From Actinomycetota bacterium (GTDB lineage Bacteria; Actinomycetota; Actinomycetes; Nanopelagicales; Nanopelagicaceae): a DNA stretch of 64,000 nt. Numbering within the stretch: position 1 is the first letter of the stretch; each line of letters starts with the position of its first letter. The notes under the pieces were generated by a model, which worked only from the letters and a program-made list of their open reading frames with translations, searched no databases and was not told where the DNA came from. Position numbers and translations under genes: made by a program. The stretch is taken from assembly GCA_014377015.1 (NCBI GenBank), contig JACMQL010000006.1, positions 20,581-84,580 of the forward strand, given 5' to 3'. Below, piece after piece: positions 37,833-45,878 of the stretch.

Positions 37833-37942
37833 CGTTAAGCAACCGCCTAACGTGTTAGAAATTTACGCATGAATATAGCCCTCGTCCACTTTCACCTTCG
37901 CGTGTCGCACTATTTTATTTCCTCCATAGACATACTTTGATG

Positions 37943-37972
37943 AGAAAAAGCACTGATAATCAATGCTTTTCT
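37943..37972 (-). terminator. Rho-independent terminator after leuD
   Basis: Stem arms AGAAAAAGCA and TGCTTTTCT surround an 11-base loop, so each strand has a T-rich end. It lies 46 bp past the leuD stop on the minus strand and could also block reverse read-through. The rest of the hup-leuD gap (37806-38017) holds the hup upstream region. Confidence 0.7.
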
Positions 37973-38017
37973 GAACATAAATGTCTCAACAAATGGTCGA
38001 GACTTTGCTCTTGTTGA

Positions 38018-38614
38018 TTATCGAATCGGCAAAGTGGCGGGTTTTACTGCAGTTCTGGCCTGCTCGAAGGCATCAATTGAATCAGTCTGCTTGAGAGTCA
38101 GACCAATATCGTCTAGTCCTTCCATCAAACGCCAGCGGGTGTACTCATCCATCTCAAACGGCAATGTTTTGGAACCATACGAGACGGTGCGCTCCTCCAA
38201 ACTCACTCTTACTGGCAAGCTGGGATCAGCCTCAATCGCTCTCCAGAGCGCTTCAACTTGGTCCTGGGGCAAGATGATTGTCAGCAGTCCGCCTTTGGCG
38301 CTGTTGCCGCGAAAAATGTCGGCAAAGCGCGGTGAGATGATGACTTTGAAGCCGTAATTTTGCAGCGCCCATACCGCGTGCTCGCGAGAGGACCCAGTAC
38401 CAAAATCCGCCCCCGCAACAAGAATCGTGCCGTGTTTGTACGGCTCTTTGTTAAGGATGAATTCCGGATCGTTGCGCCATGCTGCAAAAAGACCGTCTTC
38501 GAAACCCGAACGAGTGACGCGTTTGAGATACACGGCAGGAATGATCTGATCAGTATCAACATTACTGCGACGAAGCGGAACTGCGGTGCCAACGTGTGTG
38601 ATGAATTTTTCCAT
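38018..38614 (-). CDS. leuD: 3-isopropylmalate dehydratase small subunit
   Basis: 198 residues, standard LeuD. Motifs are [18 protein letters not shown] near the N-terminus, and [17 protein letters not shown], the substrate-specificity YLKRV-type loop being complete. With LeuC it isomerises isopropylmalate in leucine biosynthesis. It lies 24 bp after leuC. Confidence 0.96.
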   Translation of the reverse strand: MEKFITHVGTAVPLRRSNVDTDQIIPAVYLKRVTRSGFEDGLFAAWRNDPEFILNKEPYKHGTILVAGADFGTGSSREHAVWALQNYGFKVIISPRFADIFRGNSAKGGLLTIILPQDQVEALWRAIEADPSLPVRVSLEERTVSYGSKTLPFEMDEYTRWRLMEGLDDIGLTLKQTDSIDAFEQARTAVKPATLPIR

Positions 38615-38638
38615 TGCTTTGCCAACCTCTCGTAGTGT

Positions 38639-40030
38639 TTACAGATCTGCCGGTGATGAGAGCGTTCCGCGAATCGCTGTGGCAGCAGCGACGAGTGGGC
38701 TAACAAGGTGTGTGCGTCCGCCCTTGCCTTGCCGGCCTTCGAAATTTCTATTGCTGGTAGAGGCCGACCGCTCCCCTGGCGCTAGTTGATCCGGATTCAT
38801 GCCAAGGCACATTGAGCATCCTGCGTTACGCCACTCGGCTCCAGCTGCCATGAAAATCTTGTCCAAGCCTTCTGCTTCAGCCTGAAGCCTCACTCGTGCC
38901 GAACCAGGGACAACGAGCATGCGCAGAGATGAAGCGATCTTCTGACCGTCCAATATCGCAGCTGCACTACGTAGATCTTCAATGCGACCATTAGTGCATG
39001 AACCCAAGAAAACAGTGTCGATCGCAATGTTTTTCAGGGGTGTGCCTGCGGTGAGATCCATGTAGACAAGTGCTCTCTCTGCCGCGCCTCGTTCTTCAGG
39101 ATCATCAATTAGAGCCGGATTCGGAACTTCGCCGTTAAGCGGTGCGCCTTGCCCCGGATTAGTTCCCCACGTGACAAATGGAGCAAGCGCGTTGGCATCA
39201 AGAGTGATTTCAACATCGAATTTCGCATCTGCATCGGTGTAGAGAGTGTTCCAGTAGGCAACTGCCGCATCCCAATCAGCAGGAGCGTGCGGCTTACCCT
39301 TGATGTACTCAAAAGTCTTTTCATCAGGTGAAATCAATCCCGCGCGTGCGCCCGCTTCAATCGACATATTGCACACAGTCATACGGGCTTCCATCGAGAG
39401 AGCCTTAATTGCACTTCCGCGATATTCCAAAACATAACCTTGCCCGCCGCCAGTTCCGATTTGGGCGATGATCGCGAGAATGACGTCTTTCGCAGTCACC
39501 CCAGGTTGCAGTTCGCCTTCTACGTTGATCGCCATAGTTTTTGGTCGTACCAACGGAAGTGTCTGAGTCGCCAGCACGTGCTCAACTTCACTAGTGCCAA
39601 TACCAAATGCCAACGCTCCGAATGCTCCATGAGTCGAGGTATGCGAATCGCCGCAGACAATCGTCATTCCTGGTTGCGTAAGACCTAGTTGCGGTCCGAC
39701 AACGTGCACGATGCCTTGATCTATATCGCCGAGTGAATGAATGCGAACGCCGAACTCGGCGCAGTTATTACGCAATGTGTCGACCTGCAATTTTGAAACA
39801 GGATCAGCAATCGGCAGATCTATATTTTGTGTAGGAGTGTTGTGATCTTCAGTGGCAAGCGTGAGTTCCGGGCGGCGTACCTTCCGACCGCTCAAACGAA
39901 GGCCATCAAATGCTTGCGCACTCGTGACTTCATGAATGAGATGCAGGTCGATGTAAATAAGATCGGGTTCGCCAGCCACGCTACGGACCACATGCTCTTG
40001 CCAAATTTTCTCAGCCAGCGTTTTTCCCAT
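38639..40030 (-). CDS. leuC: 3-isopropylmalate dehydratase large subunit
   Basis: 463 residues from ATG 40030 (AGGGGGG 5 nt upstream). An in-frame extension to 40066 reaches into the operator and is unlikely. Aconitase fold with the [4Fe-4S] ligand cysteines in FLGSCTNGR and [41 protein letters not shown] is also typical. It is divergent from an IclR gene across a 19-bp palindrome. Confidence 0.96.
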   Translation of the reverse strand: MGKTLAEKIWQEHVVRSVAGEPDLIYIDLHLIHEVTSAQAFDGLRLSGRKVRRPELTLATEDHNTPTQNIDLPIADPVSKLQVDTLRNNCAEFGVRIHSLGDIDQGIVHVVGPQLGLTQPGMTIVCGDSHTSTHGAFGALAFGIGTSEVEHVLATQTLPLVRPKTMAINVEGELQPGVTAKDVILAIIAQIGTGGGQGYVLEYRGSAIKALSMEARMTVCNMSIEAGARAGLISPDEKTFEYIKGKPHAPADWDAAVAYWNTLYTDADAKFDVEITLDANALAPFVTWGTNPGQGAPLNGEVPNPALIDDPEERGAAERALVYMDLTAGTPLKNIAIDTVFLGSCTNGRIEDLRSAAAILDGQKIASSLRMLVVPGSARVRLQAEAEGLDKIFMAAGAEWRNAGCSMCLGMNPDQLAPGERSASTSNRNFEGRQGKGGRTHLVSPLVAAATAIRGTLSSPADL

Positions 40031-40059
40031 TCCAGCCCCCCTACAACTTTCGCCTCGAA

Positions 40060-40089
40060 TTGCCATCTCACGGATTGAGATGCTAGTAT
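40060..40089 (+). promoter_or_regulatory. Leaderless iclR promoter with palindromic operator
   Basis: TTGCCA (40060-40065) and TAGTAT (40084-40089), 18 bp apart, form a promoter whose start point would fall at the GTG start (40096), implying a leaderless message. Between the boxes is the perfect inverted repeat CATCTCACGGATTGAGATG (40064-40082; 7-bp arms, 5-bp spacer). It also lies about 35 bp upstream of leuC, so one site could control both directions. Confidence 0.6.
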
Positions 40090-40095
40090 TACATC

Positions 40096-40812
40096 GTGGA
40101 CAGAAAGACTAGCGGAGTTGGCGTATTAGATAAAGCGGTAGCCATCCTTACAACCCTTGAATCTGGGCCACATTCCTTAGCGCAATTAGTCGCAGCCACC
40201 GGCATCGCCCGTCCGACCGCGCACCGCCTCGCCGTGGCTCTCGAATTTCATCGCCTGTTAACCCGCGACCTCAATGGACGCTTTGTCCTTGGTCCCCGCG
40301 CGGGCGAACTTGCGGCAGCCGCCGGCGAAGATCGCTTACTTGCGGCGGCCGCACCTGCGCTAAGTGCACTTCGCGATGCCACGGGCGAAAGTGCACAGCT
40401 CTACAGACGGCAAGGAGATTTGCGCATTTGTGTCGCCGTTGCCGAAAGGCTTTCTGGGTTGCGCGATTCGGTGCCGATCGGCGCAGCGCTGACCATGCAA
40501 GCGGGCTCTGCCGCGCAAGTGTTACTTGCATGGGAAGACTCAGAACGTATTCACCGCGGATTGACCAACGCTCGCTTCACAGCTGCGCAACTTGCCGCAG
40601 TAAGGCGACGTGGTTGGGCGCAGAGCATGGGCGAACGTGAAGCAGGAGTTGCCTCTGTCTCAGCTCCAGTGCGCGGGCCGAACAATAAAGTGATTGCCGC
40701 AGTCAGCATCAGTGGTCCCATTGAACGTTTAGGACGACAGCCTGGCCGACTTCACGCGGCGGTTGTTGCAGCCACGGCAGCGCGTCTTTCCGAACACATC
40801 TCCAATGTGTGA
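40096..40812 (+). CDS. IclR family regulator divergent from leuCD (LtbR/NdgR type)
   Basis: 238 residues from GTG 40096. N-terminal winged HTH ([42 protein letters not shown]) and C-terminal IclR effector domain ([52 protein letters not shown]). In corynebacteria and streptomycetes the orthologue at this place (LtbR/NdgR) represses leuCD. The palindrome in the gap fits such control. No ribosome site is visible, consistent with a leaderless message. Confidence 0.88.
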   Translation: MDRKTSGVGVLDKAVAILTTLESGPHSLAQLVAATGIARPTAHRLAVALEFHRLLTRDLNGRFVLGPRAGELAAAAGEDRLLAAAAPALSALRDATGESAQLYRRQGDLRICVAVAERLSGLRDSVPIGAALTMQAGSAAQVLLAWEDSERIHRGLTNARFTAAQLAAVRRRGWAQSMGEREAGVASVSAPVRGPNNKVIAAVSISGPIERLGRQPGRLHAAVVAATAARLSEHISNV

Positions 40813-40857
40813 AGGGCTAATGTTTAGGCACGCATCCGCATTCATGCAGTCGCTGGA

Positions 40858-41019
40858 ATGTTGCTCTTCATAATCTGGCCATTTACTCGATTAGTGCACG
40901 CACTTAGCGCTCCAGTTGGCTATATGTTCCGCGCTCCGATTATTTATCGCACCCGCGACGGACGTGCCACCGCTGGCAGCCGCAAGGCTCGTCCGGGTTG
41001 GGAACGAGTTAAGTACTAA
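40858..41019 (+). CDS. Small hypothetical ORF, 53 residues
   Basis: ATG 40858 to TAA 41019. The product has an N-terminal hydrophobic stretch (LLFIIWPFTRLVHAL) and a basic C-terminus (TAGSRKARPGWERVKY), so it could be a small membrane-anchored protein. A shorter start at ATG 40924 is possible. No ribosome site stands out (only GGA next to the start). It overlaps the end of the reverse DinB-family gene by 4 bp. I do not recognise it, and it may not be expressed. Confidence 0.35.
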   Translation: MLLFIIWPFTRLVHALSAPVGYMFRAPIIYRTRDGRATAGSRKARPGWERVKY

Positions 41020-41480
41020 GAACCGAGCGCGTCCTTAATCTGATTACCATGATCACGAGGATGCCCTGAATAAGTGTTAATCCACTTCGCAACCGTGTAG
41101 CGACCACTCTCTGAATGTTCGCCATACTTTTCTAGATCAGATTCCGTGAGTCGCTTAATGATGTCTAGAGATGCTGCGCGAACTGATAGGTACACCGCAA
41201 GTGAATTCTCGACTGGAAGTGTTCGATATCCTAAAGTTTCACACTCGGCCTAGGCGCCCTCGTCATACCCTTGGATTAGCGAGCCTGCAGGTTCCGCCAG
41301 CAATCGGCGAAGTCGAGCGTAGGACTGCGCTTCGCTATCAGCCAAATGGTGAATGACTTGGCGCGGTGACCAGCCATCGCCAACTCTGCGATCCATATCG
41401 CCATCGGATAAAGCAGCCACAATGTCTGCTACGTAGCGGGTTGAGGCTTCGTACTGGTCTGCGAGCGCGTTGATTTCCAT
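41016..41480 (-). pseudogene. DinB-family protein gene interrupted by an amber codon
   Basis: The frame from ATG 41480 reads MEINALADQYEASTRYVADIVAALSDGD and has DinB-type features (GDGWSPRQVIHHLADSEAQSYARLRRLL). It meets TAG at 41250-41252 after codon 76. The same frame continues without any shift for 77 more codons (AECETLGYRTLPVENSLAVYLSVRAASL, ending HPRDHGNQIKDALGS) to TAG 41016. The continuation is typical of the family, and the position corresponds to the Trp of a YDExxWA motif, so a single TGG-to-TAG change explains the break. It could be a recent pseudogene, a sequencing error or read-through. DinB proteins are four-helix, often metal- or thiol-linked enzymes. Confidence 0.8.
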
Positions 41481-41675
41481 GGTTGAAAGTCTAGGTTGAT
41501 CGCTCTTAGATTGGCCGATTTCATCTCATATCTATCAAAATAGAAGTAACGTCGTTTGATTCTTAACATCATCTCCCCGCCCCGAGCGCTTAAATACGTC
41601 AAACAGAATCCCCAAACCCCAGATTTCCTCTTCACATATTCCCATTTTGGGATTATGGGGGGCCAGTTCAGAAAC

Positions 41676-41831
41676 ATGGAGAATCAACCTTTGGGAAACC
41701 TCGTCGAGACTGACGCGCGAAGTCGAGTCGTTCTGCCCGGGCACGGTAACCGCCGATACATAATGGAAGATTTGCCTGATGGACTCATTCTCCTTCAGCC
41801 CGCAGTCGTCCTGAGTGAGTCTTTCCCCTAA
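41676..41831 (+). CDS. AbrB-like antitoxin
   Basis: 51 residues from ATG 41676. It has the swapped-hairpin pattern (GNLVETDARSRVVLPGHGNRRYIMEDLPDGLILLQPAVV) of AbrB/SpoVT DNA-binding antitoxins. It overlaps the start of the next small gene by 17 bp, a typical toxin-antitoxin arrangement. It probably binds its own promoter. The frame is open further upstream, but that part is not AbrB-like. Confidence 0.6.
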   Translation: MENQPLGNLVETDARSRVVLPGHGNRRYIMEDLPDGLILLQPAVVLSESFP

Positions 41832-42099
41832 GAAGGACGAATACTCAGAAATTGCCGACGCGCAACTCGATGAACTCGAAATGGCTCCCGATGCGTCCCT
41901 CTATAACCAAATACTGAATGTGTGCGAACAAATTCTAGATAATCCAGTTTCTGTTCGTCGATTCTCCGCGACTATCGCGACAAATGACGTCCCGCGTTTT
42001 CGTAGCCCCGTTCCAGAAAAAGATCCGTATAAGGTCCTTTGGTCAATGATTCAAAATGACTCAGTTCGAATCGAGGCCGTGTTCCCTTACAGCGCCTAG
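41815..42099 (+). CDS. RelE/ParE-like toxin
   Basis: 94 residues from GTG 41815, overlapping the antitoxin. The pattern (YNQILNVCEQILDNPVSVRRF, PRFRSPVPEKDPYKVLWSMIQNDSVRIEAVFPY) fits a RelE/ParE-type fold, with helices followed by a beta-sheet ending V-RIEAVFP. It would cut mRNA or act on gyrase. The assignment comes from pattern and context, so it is tentative. No homologue was checked. Confidence 0.55.
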   Translation: MSLSPKKDEYSEIADAQLDELEMAPDASLYNQILNVCEQILDNPVSVRRFSATIATNDVPRFRSPVPEKDPYKVLWSMIQNDSVRIEAVFPYSA

Positions 42100-42193
42100 T
42101 GCAGTCAAATATCAAGCTAGCCGGACAAGAATGCGCCCCAACTCACTCTGGAATTTGAGCAGATGTGAAAACTCTTTGAGAATGTCAAAAATG

Positions 42194-42266
42194 TAGCCCC
42201 GAAGGGATTCGAACCCTCGTAGCTGGCTTGAGAAGCCAGAGTCCTAGGCCGCTAGACGACGGGGCC
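42194..42266 (-). tRNA. tRNA-Glu (CTC anticodon)
   Basis: A 73-nt cloverleaf on the minus strand. The acceptor GGCCCCG pairs with CGGGGCT, the D-arm is GTCTAGCGGCCTAGGAC and the anticodon arm CTGGC-TTCTCAA-GCCAG has anticodon CTC. The T-arm contains GGTTCGAATCC. CCA is not encoded. A T-rich stretch (TTTTTGAC) follows. Confidence 0.95.
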
Positions 42267-42363
42267 CTAGTAAAGTGCATGCCCGCTAGGAGCACGGTGA
42301 AGCATAAGCCCCAGGACTCCACAAGACCAAAAAATGGGCGCCCATCGCCGGGCAGAAAATTCC

Positions 42364-42648
42364 TTACATTGGAATCGCTTCGAATACCCTTACTCCAGCT
42401 TTATTTGGGCAACTTTGGGCAAGTGCCACAGCGGCGTCCATATCGATTGCATTGACGAGTGAATATCCGCCCACGAAATCAGGCCATTCAGTAATGTCTT
42501 TTGCGCCATCGGCGGTCACGATCTTTCCACCGTTAAATGGATTTCCTATATCGACCACGCTCTGGCCAATGGAGGTGAACCACGCCATCCAGGCTTCGTC
42601 AGAATCAGCATCATGACTTGCGTTATAGATGAATAAAAACTTCTTCAC
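42364..42648 (-). CDS. YCII-related domain protein
   Basis: 94 residues with the ferredoxin-like YCII fold (KKFLFIYNASHDADSDEAWMAWFTSIGQSVVDIGNPF, GGYSLVNAIDMDAAVALAQSCPN). Such proteins are often co-located with ArsR or sigma-factor regulators, but their reaction is generally unknown. The ATG overlaps the end of the ArsR gene (ATGA), so the two form an operon. Confidence 0.8.
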   Translation of the reverse strand: MKKFLFIYNASHDADSDEAWMAWFTSIGQSVVDIGNPFNGGKIVTADGAKDITEWPDFVGGYSLVNAIDMDAAVALAQSCPNKAGVRVFEAIPM

Positions 42649-43031
42649 TTTCTCTCCTTTGTTTTAGGGGCTGCTTTTACTTTCCCGCTTCTCTCTTTTA
42701 ATTCTGCAGTCTGTGCATAATTTGAAAGGGTTTCAGAACTGCTATCCCAGTAGGTATGGAATTGATTAAGCCAGGCTTGGACTCCACGAAGGGAGGCCCG
42801 ATTCAAGGTAATGAAATTCACCCGACCAGATTTCTTACGATTTATCAGGCCGGCGCTTTCCAGAACTTTGAGGTGTTTATGAATAGCCGGCAAGGAGAGC
42901 CCACGCAGGCTCGCCAATTGGCTAATCGATGAAGGCTGCAGGCCAAGGCTGAAAATGATCTCGCGCCGATGCTCATTTGCTAGGGCATCAAAGAGGAGAT
43001 CCAGCTTGTGGGTGGGAACCGCGGCTTTCAT
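42645..43031 (-). CDS. ArsR family transcriptional regulator
   Basis: 128 residues from ATG 43031; GTG 43037 is also in frame. Winged helix with LDLLFDALANEHRREIIFSLGLQPSSISQLASLRGLSLPAIHKHLKVLESAGLINRKKSGR. It has no classical metal-binding Cys pair. It resembles the ArsR proteins paired with SRPBCC/YCII genes. A perfect 11-bp palindrome abuts the start, so it is probably self-regulating and controls the YCII gene. Confidence 0.85.
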   Translation of the reverse strand: MKAAVPTHKLDLLFDALANEHRREIIFSLGLQPSSISQLASLRGLSLPAIHKHLKVLESAGLINRKKSGRVNFITLNRASLRGVQAWLNQFHTYWDSSSETLSNYAQTAELKERSGKVKAAPKTKERK

Positions 43032-43068
43032 TAACACTTAACCTATTAGTTAAGTGTTACTCCGTCAA
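43032..43068 (-). promoter_or_regulatory. ArsR promoter with perfect operator
   Basis: TTGACG (minus strand, 43068-43063) and TAGGTT (43045-43040) are 17 bp apart. The start point would lie at ATG 43031, a leaderless message. Overlapping it is a perfect inverted repeat with 11-bp arms TAACACTTAAC and GTTAAGTGTTA around 6 bp (43032-43059), touching the start codon. Confidence 0.6.
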
Positions 43069-43125
43069 GCATGGTTAGAGATTTGAAGACGTTGAGATTT
43101 CAAATTGGCCAATTCCTCCCCTAAA

Positions 43126-43161
43126 TTTCATAACTCTTACGATATAGTCAGAGTTATGAAA
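43126..43161 (+). promoter_or_regulatory. Operator over the HTH-MNT promoter and start
   Basis: A perfect inverted repeat of 12-bp arms TTTCATAACTCT/AGAGTTATGAAA around 12 bp spans 43126-43161. The right arm includes the ATG (43156). TATAGT (43143-43148) in the spacer is a good -10 box for a start point at or near the ATG. No -35 match is clear. This looks like autoregulation of the HTH-MNT gene. Confidence 0.6.
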
Positions 43162-43767
43162 CATTCGTCACTGTTGCCTTTATTGAGATCTCAAACGCAA
43201 GGCGACCTGTTGGCGCTCCTATTTATCAATCCTGAGGAGGAGTTCTCGCTGTCAGAAGTGGCCCGGCGAATTAAGGTTTCCCGCCCAGGGGTCTTTCATG
43301 AGACGCAGCGCCTCGTTGCGGCAGGGTTAATTACTGATAGGCCAGATGGGCGCAGTCGAAAGATTCGCGCAAATCTTTCCTCCCCTCTCTCCAAGCCCCT
43401 GAGCGAACTCCTCCTGCTCACGTACGGCCCCCTGCCGGTCTTGGCGAAGGCACTTTCAGGAATTAAGGATATAAAGCGGGCTTTCTTATTTGGATCATGG
43501 GCCGATCGGTACCAAGGCATTCCTGGCAAGCCTCCAAATGATGTCGATGTTTTGATTGTGGGTAATGTGGATTTGGATGTCCTTGAAGAAGTAGGAGCAA
43601 GGGCAGAGTCACGATTAAGCAAAGCCATTGATTTCAAGCGAATTCGACCAGGCATCTGGCAAGCCGCAAACTCCGATTCGAGAGATACTTCGCCACTTCT
43701 TTCCACAATTCTGGCAGGACCAATGATCGAGATTGAGATTGAAGGGAAGAGTATGGAAAAACAATAG
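43156..43767 (+). CDS. Winged-helix/nucleotidyltransferase fusion (MNT-type antitoxin)
   Basis: 203 residues from ATG 43156 (a longer frame to 43105 would read across the operator). An N-terminal winged helix (LLALLFINPEEEFSLSEVARRIKVSRPGVFHETQRLVAAGLI) is fused to a minimal nucleotidyltransferase domain. Its motif is GS at 113-114 with DVD at 129-131, after a 14-residue insertion (family GS-X10-DxD). A later acidic residue in KAIDFKRIRP could be the third ligand. The following gene is HEPN-like, so the pair is a MNT-HEPN toxin-antitoxin variant. MNT enzymes can silence the toxin by nucleotide addition; here the fused HTH probably adds autoregulation. Confidence 0.75.
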   Translation: MKHSSLLPLLRSQTQGDLLALLFINPEEEFSLSEVARRIKVSRPGVFHETQRLVAAGLITDRPDGRSRKIRANLSSPLSKPLSELLLLTYGPLPVLAKALSGIKDIKRAFLFGSWADRYQGIPGKPPNDVDVLIVGNVDLDVLEEVGARAESRLSKAIDFKRIRPGIWQAANSDSRDTSPLLSTILAGPMIEIEIEGKSMEKQ

Positions 43768-43781
43768 GAAGTTGGTTCACG

Positions 43782-44246
43782 ATGGGGTGGGAAGTCGGCA
43801 GAACAAAAATTCAGGATCTTATAGTGAAACGTGAATTGGAGAAAGTGCCGGTCGATAGAGCACATGCGGATCGCCTTCTCGGACAAGCCGAAGCTCACCT
43901 ACATTCATCCTTGAAGTGTGTGCACGGCGATGTGGAAGCGGCCTACACACTTCTCTATGACGCGGCCCGAAAGTCTCTTACGGCCCTCCTTGAAATCCAA
44001 GGATTGAGGCCAACATCTGCTGGTGGACATATCGCAGTTTTCTCCGCCGTCTCAGCACAACTAGACCCTCCAATGGGGGCCGCCATAAAGCCATTCAACA
44101 GAATGCGACGCACTCGAATCACAGCGGAATATCCGAAAGCTCACGATATTGAAATCTTTGAATCCGATGTGATGGATGACCACGTAAAAGCTGAAGCGAT
44201 TGTCGAGATGGCACGAAAATTGATTGCGAAGATGCCACCCTTTTAG
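43782..44246 (+). CDS. HEPN-domain protein (putative toxin of the pair)
   Basis: 154 residues from ATG 43782, 14 bp after the MNT stop, with AGGAAG about 9 nt upstream. All-alpha pattern (DRAHADRLLGQAEAHLHSSL, DVEAAYTLLYDAARKSLTALLE) fits a HEPN domain. The expected Rx4H RNase motif reads RITAEY at residues 112-117, with Tyr in place of His. Loss of His could alter or remove nuclease activity, but related HEPN variants also carry Tyr there. Family assignment is by pattern and context. Confidence 0.65.
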   Translation: MGWEVGRTKIQDLIVKRELEKVPVDRAHADRLLGQAEAHLHSSLKCVHGDVEAAYTLLYDAARKSLTALLEIQGLRPTSAGGHIAVFSAVSAQLDPPMGAAIKPFNRMRRTRITAEYPKAHDIEIFESDVMDDHVKAEAIVEMARKLIAKMPPF

Positions 44247-44311
44247 GATCCGGAGCCCATAAATCATTTTGCTCGCTAGACGTGAAATGTAGATCTTGCG
44301 AAAAGAAATTG

Positions 44312-44383
44312 CTGGGGTACCAGGACTCGAACCTAGACTTACTGAACCAGAATCAGCAGGGCTGCCAATTACCCCATACCCCA
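44312..44383 (-). tRNA. tRNA-Gln (CTG anticodon)
   Basis: A 72-nt cloverleaf on the minus strand. The acceptor TGGGGTA pairs with TACCCCA, with GCTGA-TTCTGGT-TCAGT as anticodon arm (anticodon CTG). The T-arm is CTAGGTTCGAGTCCTGG. It lies 28 bp after gltX in the same direction and may be cotranscribed with it. A T-rich stretch follows. Confidence 0.95.
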
Positions 44384-44411
44384 AAAGGCGCTCGCAAGGA
44401 TACCGTAGAAA

Positions 44412-45878
44412 CTACAGCGCAATCGCCTGCGAAATTCGCGCCAAGCAAACCGACTTGCCGAGCAACTCCATGGATTCAAAGAGTGGCGGAGAAATTGGAC
44501 CGCCGGTCACGGAGATTCGTACCGCGCCGAAGGCAATTCGTGGCTTTAGTCCCAGTTCTTCGATCAGGGCACTGCGTAGAACTGCCTCAATGGAAGTATT
44601 CGACCACTCTTGCAGGGGAGCCAACTCATCAAGTGCGCGAGTGAGAACTTGTTTGGAAGAAGCATCAGAAATCTTTGCCACCGAATCTTGCTCGACTACG
44701 AAATCTTTCACGAAGAGAAACTTCAACATGGCCGGCACTTCATTCAAGCGCGTGATGCGCTCTTGAATAATCGGCAAAGCGGCCTGGACGAGCTGGATCT
44801 CGGCAGCGGTGCCTTCAATTACTTCCGCGCGGATCAAAAATGGTAGGGCTCGGTCAAGAAAATCATCCAGAGTGAGCGCGCGGATCTTGTCGCCGTTAAT
44901 CGCTTCTAATTTCTTCATATCAAAACGGGCTGGCGAACTATTGACGCGCTCAACCGTAAACAACTCGGTGAGTTGCTGCATCGAGATATTTTCAACATCA
45001 TCTCCCGGAGACCAGCCAAGGAGCGCGAGATAGTTGCAAATCGCCTCAGGTAGGTAGCCGGCTTCGCGATACCAAGCGATAGAAACTTCCCCATTTCGTT
45101 TGGAAAGTTTTGCATTGTCTTGCCCCATAACAAATGGCAAGTGTGCAAAAATCGGGTAATTCTCTATCGCGACGTCCATTGCTTGATAGACGCGAATTTG
45201 GCGCGGAGTAGAGGAGAGTAGATCTTCTCCTCGCAAAACGTGCGTCACTTTCATCATGATGTCATCGACGGCAACTGCCAAAGTGTACAAAGGCGATCCG
45301 TCGCCCCGGACCAGTACAAAGTCAGGTACATATTTGTGATCAAAGGAAATCTCGCCACGAATTTGATCTACGAAAGTGGTGTGACCATCCGGCATGCGCA
45401 TACGGATTACAGCGGTACGTCCCTCAGCCCTAAAAGCGACGATTTGATCCGCGCTGAGATTGCGGCACTGGCCGTCATAGCCAGGTGCGACGTTCGAAGC
45501 TTTTTGCGCCTCGCGACGAGTTTCGAGCTCTTCCGAAGTGCAGAAGCAGTAATAGGCATCTTTCTGATCAAGGAATTTCTGTGCCCAGTCGGAATAAATA
45601 TCTAAGCGCTGGGATTGCAGATACGGTCCGTAAGACCCTCCGACCTCCGGGCCCTCGTCCCATTGCAAACCAAGCCAACGTAGTGTGTCTATGGCTGCCG
45701 CAATGTATTCATCAGTGACGCGGGTGGTGTCCGTATCTTCGATTCTAAAAATGAATGAACCGCCCGTGTGGCGCGCATACGCCCAATCAAAAAGGGCAGT
45801 GCGAATATTTCCGACGTGGAGATCTCCAGTGGGTGATGGAGCAAACCTGACTCGAACTTTATTTGTCACTTCATCCAT
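44412..45878 (-). CDS. gltX: Glutamyl-tRNA synthetase
   Basis: 488 residues, class I synthetase. The HIGH-type motif is FAPSPTGDLHVGNIRTALF, and the KMSKS-type motif is KLSKRNGEVS. FIFRIEDTD and the C-terminal anticodon-binding half complete the enzyme. It glutamylates tRNA-Glu, and probably tRNA-Gln too if the organism uses the amidotransferase route. tRNA-Gln lies 28 bp downstream and tRNA-Glu about 2 kb away. Its start overlaps the FAH gene end by 8 bp. Confidence 0.96.
   Translation of the reverse strand: MDEVTNKVRVRFAPSPTGDLHVGNIRTALFDWAYARHTGGSFIFRIEDTDTTRVTDEYIAAAIDTLRWLGLQWDEGPEVGGSYGPYLQSQRLDIYSDWAQKFLDQKDAYYCFCTSEELETRREAQKASNVAPGYDGQCRNLSADQIVAFRAEGRTAVIRMRMPDGHTTFVDQIRGEISFDHKYVPDFVLVRGDGSPLYTLAVAVDDIMMKVTHVLRGEDLLSSTPRQIRVYQAMDVAIENYPIFAHLPFVMGQDNAKLSKRNGEVSIAWYREAGYLPEAICNYLALLGWSPGDDVENISMQQLTELFTVERVNSSPARFDMKKLEAINGDKIRALTLDDFLDRALPFLIRAEVIEGTAAEIQLVQAALPIIQERITRLNEVPAMLKFLFVKDFVVEQDSVAKISDASSKQVLTRALDELAPLQEWSNTSIEAVLRSALIEELGLKPRIAFGAVRISVTGGPISPPLFESMELLGKSVCLARISQAIAL

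Noticed and set aside
41535..41744. Reverse frame over the antitoxin
   Set aside because: No recognisable domain, and the forward AbrB-like frame fits better.
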